A DNA stretch of 33,256 bases from an uncultured Acetatifactor sp. (GTDB taxonomy: Bacteria; Bacillota; Clostridia; Lachnospirales; Lachnospiraceae). Below the pieces are notes generated by a model that saw only the letters and a program-made list of their open reading frames with translations, was not told where the DNA came from and did not search any database. A program made the translations under genes and the position numbers. The first letter of the stretch is position 1, and every line of letters starts with the position of its first letter. Below are positions 25,471 through 33,256 of the stretch, in pieces. The stretch spans positions 1-33,256 of the forward strand of contig CAJUAH010000038.1 of the NCBI GenBank assembly GCA_910584375.1, given 5' to 3'.

Positions 25471-27489
25471 TCAGCATATTTCCGCTCCCGAAGGCATGGG
25501 TTTCTCCGCCGTCATCAGCGCCAGGTTGCCCGCCTGATCCTCGGCGCACAGCAGCATGCCCTCGGACACCACGCCCGCCAGTGTGGCGGGTTTCAGATTC
25601 ACCAGCACCATCACCTTTTTGCCCACCATCTCCTCGGGGGTATAGTATGCCTTGATGCCGGAGACGATCTGGCGCACCTGGCTGCCGATCCTGACTTGGG
25701 AACACAGCAGTTTTTTGGATTTGGGCACCGCCTCGCAGGCGATGATCTCCCCCACCTGGAACTGGAGTCTGGCAAAGTCGTCGTAGGTGATTTCCGGCTT
25801 GGGTTCGATGTCCATGCCATCCTGCGCCTCCGACGCGTCTTCCTTCTCCGTATCAGCGGTTTTTCCGGCCTCAACGTTCTTCCCCGCCGCGGCAATCATG
25901 GCGGTCGTCAGTTCCTCCTCCCGCTTTTCCACCTCTTTCATATCCAGGCGGGCAAACAGTATCCGGGGCTGGTCCGTCACCCTGCTGCCGCCGGGATACA
26001 GGCCAAATTCCTCCAGGCGGTCAAAATCCCGCAGGGAAGTATTCAACTGCTGTGCGATGCTCTGAGCCGTCTCGGGCATATAGGGTTCCAGCAGAGACGC
26101 GCCGATCACGATGCCTTCCACCAGATTGTACAGCACGGTGGCCAGCCGCCCCTGTTTCGCCTCATCCTTGGCCAGCACCCAGGGCTCCGTCTCGTCGATA
26201 TATTTGTTGCAGCGCTTGAAGATGCCGAATATCTCCGTCAGAGCGTCCGCGATCCGCAGGGAATCCATCTTCTCCGCCACCTTTGCATAGGTTCCGGTGA
26301 CGGTTTTCTTCAAATCCTCGTCCACGACGCTGTCCTCCGGGGTCAACTGTACGCCCTTATCCTCCACCGCGCCGCCAAAATACTTGTTGCTCATGGATAT
26401 GGTGCGGTTCACCAGATTGCCCAGCGTGTTGGCCAGGTCGGAGTTGGCGCGCTCCGCGATCAGCTCCCAGGTGGCGTTGCCGTCATTGTCGTAGGGCATC
26501 TCGTGGATCATGTAATACCGCACCGCGTCCACGCCGAAAAAGTCGATCAGGTCGTCCACATAGATCACATTGCCTTTGGACTTACTCATCTTGCCGCCGT
26601 TCATCATCAGCCAGGGATGGCCAAAGATCTGTTTGGGCAGCGGCTCTCCCAGCGCCATCAGGAAGATGGGCCAGTAGATCGTGTGGAAACGGATGATATC
26701 TTTGCCGATCAGGTGCAGATCCGCGGGCCAGAGCTTTTTGTACTGCTCCGTGCTGTCTCCGTCGGCGTCGTAGCCGATGCCCGTGATATAGTTGGTCAGC
26801 GCGTCCAGCCACACATAGATCACATGCTTATCGTCAAAGTCCACCGGAATACCCCATTTGAAGGAGGTGCGGGACACGCACAGATCCTGCAGGCCGGGCA
26901 GCAGGAAATTGTTCATCATCTCGTTTTTGCGGGACACCGGCTGGATAAACTCGGGGTGACTGTTGATATGCTCGATGAGCCGGTCCGCATATTTGCTCAT
27001 ACGGAAGAAATACGCCTCCTCTTTTGCAGGTTTCACCTCCCTGCCGCAGTCCGGGCATTTGCCGTCCACCAGCTGGGACTCCGTCCAGAAAGACTCGCAG
27101 GGCGTACAGTACATACCTTCGTAGGCCCCCTTATAGATATCCCCCTGATCGTACAGACGCTTAAATATCTTCTGCACCTGCTTTTCATGGGGTTTGTCGG
27201 TGGTGCGGATGAACTTGTCGTAGCTGACGTTCAGCTGATCGCACAGCCCCCGGATGACGCCCGCCACATTGTCCACAAACTCCTGGGGCGTTATCCCGGC
27301 CTCCTGGGCTTTCAGCTCGATCTTCTGCCCGTGCTCATCCGTGCCGGTCTGGAAAAATACGTCATAGCCCTGCTTTCTCTTAAAGCGGGCAATGGCGTCC
27401 GCCAGCACGATCTCGTAGTTGTTGCCGATGTGGGGCTTTCCCGAGGTGTACGCGATGGCGGTGGTGATGTAATAGGGTGTTTTGCTCAT
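25471..27489 (-). CDS. metG: Methionyl-tRNA synthetase with C-terminal tRNA-binding domain
   Basis: 672 residues. Class I catalytic core with the HIGH-like HIGN (20-23) and KMSKS (300-304); zinc site CTPCESFW and CPDCGRE (~residues 127-150); anticodon-binding helical domain to ~530. After a charged linker, the C-terminal ~105 residues are the EMAP-II/OB dimerisation and tRNA-binding domain (FQVGEIIACEAVPKSKKLL, SEGMLLCAED). Charges tRNA-Met for initiation and elongation. AAGGAGG precedes the ATG by 7 nt. Transcription starts ~495 bp upstream and passes through a T-box leader. Confidence 0.96.
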   Translation of the reverse strand: MSKTPYYITTAIAYTSGKPHIGNNYEIVLADAIARFKRKQGYDVFFQTGTDEHGQKIELKAQEAGITPQEFVDNVAGVIRGLCDQLNVSYDKFIRTTDKPHEKQVQKIFKRLYDQGDIYKGAYEGMYCTPCESFWTESQLVDGKCPDCGREVKPAKEEAYFFRMSKYADRLIEHINSHPEFIQPVSRKNEMMNNFLLPGLQDLCVSRTSFKWGIPVDFDDKHVIYVWLDALTNYITGIGYDADGDSTEQYKKLWPADLHLIGKDIIRFHTIYWPIFLMALGEPLPKQIFGHPWLMMNGGKMSKSKGNVIYVDDLIDFFGVDAVRYYMIHEMPYDNDGNATWELIAERANSDLANTLGNLVNRTISMSNKYFGGAVEDKGVQLTPEDSVVDEDLKKTVTGTYAKVAEKMDSLRIADALTEIFGIFKRCNKYIDETEPWVLAKDEAKQGRLATVLYNLVEGIVIGASLLEPYMPETAQSIAQQLNTSLRDFDRLEEFGLYPGGSRVTDQPRILFARLDMKEVEKREEELTTAMIAAAGKNVEAGKTADTEKEDASEAQDGMDIEPKPEITYDDFARLQFQVGEIIACEAVPKSKKLLCSQVRIGSQVRQIVSGIKAYYTPEEMVGKKVMVLVNLKPATLAGVVSEGMLLCAEDQAGNLALMTAEKPMPSGAEIC

Positions 27490-27548
27490 ATGCTTACCTC
27501 CTTGTCTGTGCGGGCCTGTTTTTCATGTTTCTGTTTTGGCCTGTTTCT

Positions 27549-27596
27549 TTTCTGATCTGATTTCTGATCTGATTTCTGTTCTGATTTCTGTTCTGA
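27549..27596. repeat. Four 12-bp tandem repeats in the metG leader
   Basis: Four adjacent units, two TTTCTGATCTGA then two TTTCTGTTCTGA. They lie between the T-box terminator and the metG ribosome site, inside the untranslated leader. On the transcript the units are purine/pyrimidine-skewed (TCAGATCAGAAA type) and probably unstructured. Confidence 0.85.
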
Positions 27597-27664
27597 TTCG
27601 TTTGAACCGTTTAAAACGTTAGAACCGTTTGGGTTCACCGGCTCACGGTCCTATATGGACTGCA

Positions 27665-27983
27665 TAACGAAAGGCCCGTCTTCCCCATGCAATCTCTGCA
27701 CGAGAAGACGAGCCCGGAACCCGTGTTACCACTTCTCTTCGCTCCTTCCTCACAAAAGGAGCCTCACCGGGTCTGGGAACCTTATGGCGCCAAACCCTCT
27801 CCGCTATAACAGGCGGAACCTGTCGCAGCCTAACCTGTAGTCCCCGGCTCGGTGCGCTGCTCGGAAGCCATTTTCCACATACCTCCCGCTCCATCCCTCT
27901 CAGCCGCGGGATCCCGCGGGGATGTTCTCTGGAGAGCTTTGGCAGGTGTACTCTCTTCGTCATTGCGTTTCTTTTTCTGTTTG
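27665..27983 (-). promoter_or_regulatory. T-box riboswitch controlling metG
   Basis: On the minus strand the leader begins with GACGAAGAGAGTACA (5' side of Stem I with the AGTA motif). A palindromic apical hairpin (CCGCGGGATCCCGCGG) follows, and GTGGAAAATGGCTTC, where ATG at 27871-27869 is the likely specifier codon. The conserved T-box GTGGTAACACGGG lies near 27718-27732. Next comes a terminator of 11 bp with one G-U (27704-27715 with 27673-27684) running into TTTCGTT. Uncharged tRNA-Met should bind specifier and T-box and favour the antiterminator. Specifier choice is inferred from position and the downstream gene. Confidence 0.88.
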
Positions 27984-27989
27984 AGATGT

Positions 27990-28018
27990 ATTATACCGAA
28001 AGATTTGGCTTTTGTAAA
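27990..28018 (-). promoter_or_regulatory. Promoter of the T-box/metG transcript
   Basis: Minus strand TTTACA (28018-28013), exactly 17 nt, then TATAAT (27995-27990). The start predicted near 27983 falls at the base of Stem I. Confidence 0.8.
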
Positions 28019-28077
28019 GGAATTTTTCTTCCCCTCCATACGGTCCAAAAGCACGGTATGTTTAGCGTTCTTCTTAT

Positions 28078-28211
28078 CACATGATTCTGCGGCAGAGCCA
28101 GCGCACTGAGTATGGTCGTGCTGACAAATGTCAGGATCGCTGCCACTGCTCCCAGCGCGATGCCGAGGACCGCGCCCTACTGCTTTTTGCTGAATCTCCC
28201 CTTTTTTGCAT
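28078..28211 (-). pseudogene. Possible remnant of a small membrane protein gene
   Basis: A good ribosome site (GGAGGAGATACC) precedes ATG 28211, but that frame stops after 26 unremarkable codons. One frame over, past a TAG, lies a hydrophobic segment GAVLGIALGAVAAILTFVST, typical of a membrane helix, preceded by basic residues (GRFSKKQ). One frameshift in an A6 run plus one nonsense change would explain this. Weak support; it may be chance. It follows the NTPase C-terminus closely. Confidence 0.3.
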
Positions 28212-28246
28212 GGTATCTCCTCCGCCAGAAAATGGTATTCCGGCAT

Positions 28247-28605
28247 TTACTTCTTAATACCCTTTCGCCTGAATACGCCTTTTCCCCGAACCTGCAGCAA
28301 AGCATCATCCTGCTCGTCCACATTGCTTTCCTCGATCCAGTTTTTGTCCAAAAATGCCTTCAAAAGCGCCTCATTGCCCGGGCTGCGCTGCAAAGTAACC
28401 CGCTTTCCCTCCAGCAGTCGAAGAAAATCTTCCAGTTCCAGAGATTCCAGGTATCTCACCAACGCGGAGATTTTCAGCGTATTGACGCATTTTGCCAGAG
28501 CCTTTTGTTTGCGCTCCATGGGCTGCTCATCGTCCCCGAGGATGGCCGTGAGCAGCCCTCTGTCCGAGACTATGACAGAAAGAAATTCCTCTTCCCGGTA
28601 AGCCT
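28247..28605 (-). pseudogene. Out-of-frame C-terminus of the YobI-like NTPase
   Basis: In the frame one base off from the preceding NTPase frame, an uninterrupted reading of ~119 codons runs from EAYREEEFLSVIVSDRG to the TAA at 28247. It contains helical, charged segments (ALVRYLESLELEDFLRLLEG) consistent with a protein C-terminus. Adding one G (or removing two) in the G9 run at 28606-28614 joins it to the NTPase to give ~1179 residues, about the length expected for YobI-type proteins. No independent ribosome site or convincing start is present. Confidence 0.72.
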
Positions 28606-31600
28606 CCCCCCCCCGGAACGGGACAGGGCTATATACTCCGCAATGTTTCTTCGGGCAAATACAAATGCCAGTTTCGGATATTTCTCCCTGATATATTGCA
28701 GGTTTCCCAGCGTCATCAGGACTGTCTGTTTGGATATCAGCGTACGCATCTTCTCTTCGTCGATCTCGCCCACGGTATCAGCGTCGTACGTGAAAGAAAA
28801 AGCTCTGACCAACGCGTTATATTTCTCCTTGCATAAAGAATTGCAGCGCACAATATCCATGTGCAGTTTTTGAGCGGCATCCTCTCCGTATTCACTGTTC
28901 AAATAATCTTCCGACAAAGTGATGGCATTGGGATATTCGTTTATGTAGCCTGCAAGGGCCTCATCCAAACCGTTTCCCGACAGAAAATAATAGTCTGTGA
29001 GATTGTACGGTGCCGCCGACACATGTCCATCCATCAGCAGGGGCCATAGTGCCTTATCCTGCACTTGTTTCAGCTGAGAGATTTCCCGGCGGCGGGACAT
29101 GACTGCAAGATATTTTTCTTTGTAATCCCTGTATAGTTCTTCCCTGTTGAGTACAGACAATATCACATCCTCTTTGTCTTCTAAAAGCTCATCCATTTCC
29201 GTCAATGCCAGCAAGCACATTTCCGGATTCTGATCCACATAATCTCTAAGCGGCTCCCCGTCTTTTTTATAGATCAGCGTCAATAATTTGGAACGAACTA
29301 TCGCCTGCGGCGGCAGGTTATAGAATATTCGCAGCAAAGCGGTTATATTCTGTACATTAATGGCATATAACTGTCTCTGGTATACCTCACGCATAACCCC
29401 AAAGTTGTTTTTTAGTGTGGCGGTTCCCTTATTGGGATCCTCCGCGCTGTCCCACTCCTCATCAGTGAGTAGCAGCCTCTGAAACTTCACATCCAAAAGT
29501 TCGATTCCCTCCACAAATCTTTTTTCCTCTTCCTTGGTGAATTCCGCGTAAAGGAACTGTGTGTTCTGTCCCGCATACCCTGACAGCCAGGCCGTATCCA
29601 ATGTTTTCGTATAGTTATACGTATCCGCATGCAGCAGGGTCTGCATCACATACTTACGTTTCGTCCGTTCGCTTAATGCATTTGCTCCCAGCACCCAGGT
29701 GGCGACACACTCGCATTCCATATTCATTAGTTCGACCAGATCCGCTGCGTATTTTCCATGCCACAGATACCCGTCGAAAAAGTCCATCGATTTACTCAGA
29801 TAAATATATTTTATCATACGGCGCAGACTGTCCTTGCCGTTTGCTCCCTGCCGTTTCATGTTCTTCGGCAAGTCTTTGGGGTGGCAGACCATCAGCAGCA
29901 AAGCGTCCAGCAGTTGATAATTGAGACACTCCTCTATTTCAAACTGACCTCTGTGCATCCAGGCCACCACCTTACAGGGCTCCTCCAAACGATATCCCGC
30001 GCCCTTGTAAGTATGCTCCAACAGACTCCGCAGAAATACCTTGTCCTCCCGGCGCAGGCCGTCCGCATAATAGTAGGACATATAATCCTGGTAGCTCTCG
30101 TCAATATATCCGCTCCTGACCAGATAGGGAATCAGCGGAAAATAACCCGAGCGCTTTACATCCGCAAAGCTCTCTGTTTCCCCCAGCACGTTTGTATATG
30201 TCGCCCCAAACACCTCGTCTGCGTTCTCGTTGTCAATGATTTCCTGCAAGGGCATAGTGTCCAGAGTATCCAAAGTTTCCAGAGTGCTTTTGATCTCCGC
30301 AATCCGTTTCCGAATGTCTTCCGCGCCTTCCTTTTTCATAATCAAAGCTTGGTGCTCCCGATATTCCGGAATTTGGCTCAGACGATCAAATTTATCTTTT
30401 ACGTTTTCTTTCGTCCATTTCCCCGGATTATAGTAGTCCTCATGATAGAACTCAATATCATAGGAGTTCGCCTTGATAGCCTCTATATACTTGGCGTAGC
30501 TGGCAAAAGACATATCCTCCTCCCCGGTGGCCTGAATGCGGGTTCGTCGATTCTCTTTGTAATAAGCGGCATCCAATTCATTCATGTCCCGAAAAGTTTC
30601 CTGCTGTATCTCTTCCAGTCTGCTTTCCAGCGTGCGTAACTCTTCCGACAGCTCTCCCTTTTTCCTGTGGGTAAACCGCGGCTTATTGTAAAACAGCGTA
30701 TATACATACCCTCTTCCTCTGTGCAGCATGGAGTAGTCCGTGGGAAACAGATTTTTGTAGATCACCATGGCCAACAGCTTGTCCACATTCAGCTCGATCT
30801 CATTGTTATCCTTATAATTGCAATAGTAGACCGAATATTCGTTGTAAATATTTCGCAGCAGCCGCATATCGTCTATGTACAGCGAAACGCCCCGCAGGAA
30901 ATCGTCGCCGGGACGGGCATCCTCTTCCAATTGACCAAACAGGCGGATCAGCATGGCATAAGAATTGGATCCGTCCATGACCGGCACCACCGGAATGATC
31001 ACGTCAAAAAATTTGGTGCGGTCCTTGGTGGTAAACACGTCATCCCGAATCAGATATAAAAATCGCAGAGGAGGTCTCTCCTGCCCTCTGACACAGTTGG
31101 CCAGCGCGTTAATCTCCCGCAGCCGCTCAAATATCAGATTCCTGTCGTACCTGTCAATATCCTCAAACACCACCGCGTCGGCATCCACATGGTCAAACAG
31201 ATACAATACCTCGTTCAGATAACGGTCAAAATAGGAATCGTTTTCCCCGTTGAACAGCTCTATATCCACGTTCGCGCCCTTGAAATTTACTTTGCGCAGG
31301 ATTCGCTGGTTGCGCTGCAGACAGATATGCTCCGTCAGACCGCGCGCCGTCAATATCACACAGACTATGGCCGCTACCAGCACCGCCTCCTTGCGCTGGG
31401 TCATTGCCAGCAGCGAGCGCACGGATTGCAGCGAAAGCCTGTCCACCAACCCACACCATGCATCGTGAAAACAAGCAAAAGCCAGCAGGGCAAACAATAA
31501 AATACACTGATAGATATACCCTTTCACCTTGTTGCGGTTCACCTCACGCAACAGCGGAAAGTGGGTCTGCGGAATCGTTTCCGCCGGCATCTGGTGGATC

Positions 31601-31785
31601 AGCTGATTGATGATCTTGCCTTCCAGTCTTTTCTCATCCATAGGCCGTCCGCCGCCCATGGCGGTATCCTGGAAATGCGCAAAGGAAATGTGCAGGAATT
31701 TCCGTTCAGGATGGGCCCTCTTATAAGTGGCCAATATGCTGCTCTTACCAGCCCCATAAGGGCCGGACAGGGCAATATTTTTCAT
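28570..31785 (-). CDS. Large YobI/KAP-like P-loop NTPase with inserted membrane helices
   Basis: 1071 residues in the uninterrupted frame. Walker A GPYGAGKSS is at residues 8-16. Two hydrophobic helices lie at ~90-108 and ~133-149, and Walker B AVVFEDIDRYD at ~204-214. Membrane helices inserted between Walker A and B are the hallmark of KAP/YobI-type STAND-related NTPases. A coiled-coil/charged stretch follows (~370-400, ~490-520), and a long helical C-terminal region of unknown function. The start is poor: ATG 31785 lacks a ribosome site, and the frame stays open upstream reading VSDAQIGAYDAQLTFAFVD, which looks like the family's true N-terminus without a start codon. The final segment here (GGRLTGKRNFFLS) arises after a G9 run and is probably out of frame. 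Likely a membrane-associated sensor or effector ATPase; role inferred only. Confidence 0.82.
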   Translation of the reverse strand: MKNIALSGPYGAGKSSILATYKRAHPERKFLHISFAHFQDTAMGGGRPMDEKRLEGKIINQLIHQMPAETIPQTHFPLLREVNRNKVKGYIYQCILLFALLAFACFHDAWCGLVDRLSLQSVRSLLAMTQRKEAVLVAAIVCVILTARGLTEHICLQRNQRILRKVNFKGANVDIELFNGENDSYFDRYLNEVLYLFDHVDADAVVFEDIDRYDRNLIFERLREINALANCVRGQERPPLRFLYLIRDDVFTTKDRTKFFDVIIPVVPVMDGSNSYAMLIRLFGQLEEDARPGDDFLRGVSLYIDDMRLLRNIYNEYSVYYCNYKDNNEIELNVDKLLAMVIYKNLFPTDYSMLHRGRGYVYTLFYNKPRFTHRKKGELSEELRTLESRLEEIQQETFRDMNELDAAYYKENRRTRIQATGEEDMSFASYAKYIEAIKANSYDIEFYHEDYYNPGKWTKENVKDKFDRLSQIPEYREHQALIMKKEGAEDIRKRIAEIKSTLETLDTLDTMPLQEIIDNENADEVFGATYTNVLGETESFADVKRSGYFPLIPYLVRSGYIDESYQDYMSYYYADGLRREDKVFLRSLLEHTYKGAGYRLEEPCKVVAWMHRGQFEIEECLNYQLLDALLLMVCHPKDLPKNMKRQGANGKDSLRRMIKYIYLSKSMDFFDGYLWHGKYAADLVELMNMECECVATWVLGANALSERTKRKYVMQTLLHADTYNYTKTLDTAWLSGYAGQNTQFLYAEFTKEEEKRFVEGIELLDVKFQRLLLTDEEWDSAEDPNKGTATLKNNFGVMREVYQRQLYAINVQNITALLRIFYNLPPQAIVRSKLLTLIYKKDGEPLRDYVDQNPEMCLLALTEMDELLEDKEDVILSVLNREELYRDYKEKYLAVMSRRREISQLKQVQDKALWPLLMDGHVSAAPYNLTDYYFLSGNGLDEALAGYINEYPNAITLSEDYLNSEYGEDAAQKLHMDIVRCNSLCKEKYNALVRAFSFTYDADTVGEIDEEKMRTLISKQTVLMTLGNLQYIREKYPKLAFVFARRNIAEYIALSRSGGGRLTGKRNFFLS
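28606..28614 (-). repeat. G9 homopolymer in the NTPase gene
   Basis: Nine consecutive G on the coding strand, at the exact point where the NTPase coding potential shifts frame. Such tracts slip during replication. Confidence 0.9.
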
Positions 31786-31808
31786 ATCCGGGTCGACGAA
31801 TGCGAATG

Positions 31809-32681
31809 TCAGTTGAGCGTCATAGGCGCCAATTTGAGCGTCCGAGACGGGAATTTCTGTGTTATTCTTGAAACGTCCACTGCCACAGGCACGCGCGTCA
31901 CATGGGAATCCCGTGATAAATAATCACACTTATCCGCATCTATTGGTCCGTTTATAATGCAGGAGTAGGGCAGACTTTCCCTATCCACAGGTACGCCTAC
32001 AATCAATGAAGAAATATATTCCACCAGATTATCGATATCTGTCGCCCGACTACCATTTAGCCCCTTTATATATTTTGCGACTATGGTCAGCAGTTGATAG
32101 ACAGCCCTTGTATTAACGATCATACATCCCAGTAATTCATGCAGTGCCGTTCTCTTACCTGCCATCTTTTCAAATTTTTCCATAAAATTATTGATTAGCG
32201 TATTACGTTTATACAAGGGACTCTTGCCAAAGTAGTGTTCAGAAACATGGCTGAGAAACATATGACCCGAATCATGAAAAATAGCCGCCAGACGTGCCAC
32301 TGCCCTGAAATAGTTCTTGTCTTCCTCTGTTATCTCCAGGTCACATCAATTTATGGCCGCCGCCATCCGATCTGCCAGATAGGTAACTCCCAACGTATGG
32401 TAATATCTGGAGTAATCACATCCACAATATACAAAATAAGCCAAACCCAATTGCTTAATCTTTCTCAATCGCTGCAAAAGAGGGGAATCTAAAATATATA
32501 TTTCTCCGCCCGAGAACTCTATATTTCCCCATACCGCATCAAATATTTCTTTATTTTCGCCTGATAATGGGATATTCTCAAGCCATTGATTATATTCGGT
32601 CAACATCCCATCCGCAAAACGTTCCACTTCATTAAAGACTTCCCTGAATTCCTCTTCCGCAAATAATTCTTTAAAAGACAT
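31809..32681 (-). pseudogene. HD-domain phosphohydrolase (COG1078-like), internal TGA and truncated C-terminus
   Basis: One frame of 290 codons interrupted by TGA at codon 112 (32348-32346). Before it: LLQRLRKIKQLGLAYFVY and SRYYHTLGVTYLADRM with metal His H95. After it: DLEITEEDKNYFRAVARLAAIFHDSGH with the HD pair at about residues 136-137, and GPIDADKCDYLSRDS with the late Asp. These are the metal residues of dNTPase-like HD proteins. The sequence ends at VAVDVSRITQK, then unrelated residues and a stop, while family members continue for a further ~150 residues. The TGA could come from a CGA Arg codon by one transition. A restart near 32300 would lack the first His. Confidence 0.8.
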
Positions 32682-32712
32682 TTTCCCCTACGTCTCCCCT
32701 TAACTTACTTAT

Positions 32713-33114
32713 TTATCCCATATTGCCAATACCCTGCCTAAAACAGCGTACAAGCTGTTGATATTGCGCATAATCAATTCCCAGATCAGTATTGTCTATC
32801 AACTCATCAACATATTCTTTGTCCAGTTTTAAGTTTGCTTTTACATAATGAGGGTTTTCCAGAGACACTATCCTGCCATTAAAACTTTCAATAATCCTGG
32901 AAAACTGGCTGAATTCCCCCCTGGTTGTATACTTCAGGAAAAGCATATCCAGCTGCTCCGCATTCGGACCAAACTTCTCCATGTTGGCATGGTAATAATC
33001 TGCCATCTTCTGCACACCCTCTTTAAATTCCGGTGTATTTATCGGAATTCTGTCAACATCCTCCTTACATAACGCAGCTAAAAACTGTTTTACAAATAGG
33101 ATTTTAGTTTCCAT
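32713..33114 (-). CDS. Unknown 133-residue protein, first gene of the HD/NTPase module
   Basis: A 133-residue, soluble, charged, mostly helical protein (FVKQFLAALCKEDVDRIPI, ADYYHANMEKFGPNAEQLDM). No domain recognised, no signal peptide or membrane segment. The ATG at 33114 is preceded by GGGTG 6 nt upstream and by a good promoter 50 bp upstream. The gap to the HD gene is 31 bp, so cotranscription with HD and NTPase is likely. Base composition is AT-richer than the rest of the window, suggesting acquisition. Confidence 0.7.
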   Translation of the reverse strand: METKILFVKQFLAALCKEDVDRIPINTPEFKEGVQKMADYYHANMEKFGPNAEQLDMLFLKYTTRGEFSQFSRIIESFNGRIVSLENPHYVKANLKLDKEYVDELIDNTDLGIDYAQYQQLVRCFRQGIGNMG

Positions 33115-33163
33115 TTTTTCACCCGTTCTTTTAAAAAGACAAACAATATTCTAATTTAGACTC

Positions 33164-33192
33164 ATTGTATCATGCATTTCTCATTTCTTCAA
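33164..33192 (-). promoter_or_regulatory. Promoter of the 133-aa/HD/NTPase module
   Basis: Minus strand TTGAAG (33192-33187), 17-nt spacer with TGCATGA before TACAAT (33169-33164). It lies at the very end of an apparent upstream gene. Confidence 0.65.
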
Positions 33193-33256
33193 GAATAAAT
33201 TACTCAAACTTCCCACATCGATTTCGGGAATAAAGCCTTGATAAATGCCGGTTGGG
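33181..33256 (-). CDS. C-terminal end of an upstream gene, continuing beyond the window
   Basis: A frame open from the window edge reads GIYQGFIPEIDVGSLSNLF and ends at TGA (33183-33181). Too short to identify; protein-like composition only. A second frame, ending in SMWEV, is also open here. Confidence 0.3.
   Translation of the reverse strand, partial: PTGIYQGFIPEIDVGSLSNLFLKK

Noticed and set aside
25696..27555. A 619-codon open frame antisense to metG
   Set aside because: It is the mirror of a GC-rich synthetase gene, has no recognisable domain, and the opposite strand encodes unmistakable MetRS.
27830..28246. A 138-residue frame overlapping the T-box leader and promoter
   Set aside because: Its composition is shadow-like and it covers a well-supported promoter and riboswitch.
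32346..32348. Selenocysteine or programmed readthrough at the HD-gene TGA
   Set aside because: No obvious SECIS-like hairpin follows, and the codon falls in a non-catalytic linker; a simple nonsense change is more likely.

Overview
The window looks like chromosomal DNA from an anaerobic, probably spore-forming gut Clostridium relative (Bacillota, most likely Lachnospiraceae). Pointers are a YtaF-type sporulation membrane protein, a T-box leader in front of methionyl-tRNA synthetase, a Firmicutes-style SRP RNA, a high-molecular-weight rubredoxin, an NrdG-type activase, a YesM/AraC-type two-component pair and a CcpA cre site. This assignment is inference; no 16S or other definitive marker is present.

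Layout. 1-133: 3' part of tRNA-Ser(CGA) and its terminator. 272-10293: a divergent locus for uronic-acid-containing glycans. Leftward lie the remains of a solute-binding protein, two CUT1 permeases, an F5/8C-like carbohydrate-binding protein and a GH88 unsaturated glucuronyl hydrolase. Rightward lie a histidine kinase, an AraC-type response regulator and a heparinase II/III-like lyase. The intergenic region holds a consensus cre site and back-to-back promoters. The matching transport ATPase is probably the MsmX/UgpC protein at 20694-21806, next to a PucR/CdaR-like regulator. 10313-18166: a small membrane protein, an acetyltransferase, a broken PTS-EIIC/EAL protein, ytaF, nrdG, a large palindromic element, tadA, a high-molecular-weight rubredoxin, SRP RNA (ffs) and a radical SAM protein. 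18175-25280: a repeat-containing DUF6128-like protein, regulator, ATPase, YesL-like protein, acetyltransferase, D-lactate dehydrogenase and alpha/beta hydrolase. 25471-28018: metG with T-box leader and promoter. 28247-33256: a more AT-rich accessory segment at its right end, encoding a 133-residue unknown protein, a COG1078-like HD phosphohydrolase and a very large membrane-inserted YobI/KAP-like P-loop NTPase.

Two things stand out. First, the 133-aa/HD/YobI-like NTPase module resembles defence or stress-response cassettes in layout, and a G9 homopolymer puts the last ~120 residues of the NTPase out of frame, as in phase-variable genes. Second, an unusual number of genes carry lesions: a 5'-truncated binding protein, a response regulator whose receiver lacks its second half, an EAL domain without its core, an HD gene with a TGA and a missing C-terminus, and a carbohydrate-binding gene whose good ATG/Shine-Dalgarno is out of frame. 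Either the strain is undergoing local decay or phase variation, or the assembly has indel and deletion errors; read-level checking would decide. Two neighbouring genes (17078-19464) also carry in-frame minisatellites with 21-bp and 60-bp periods.
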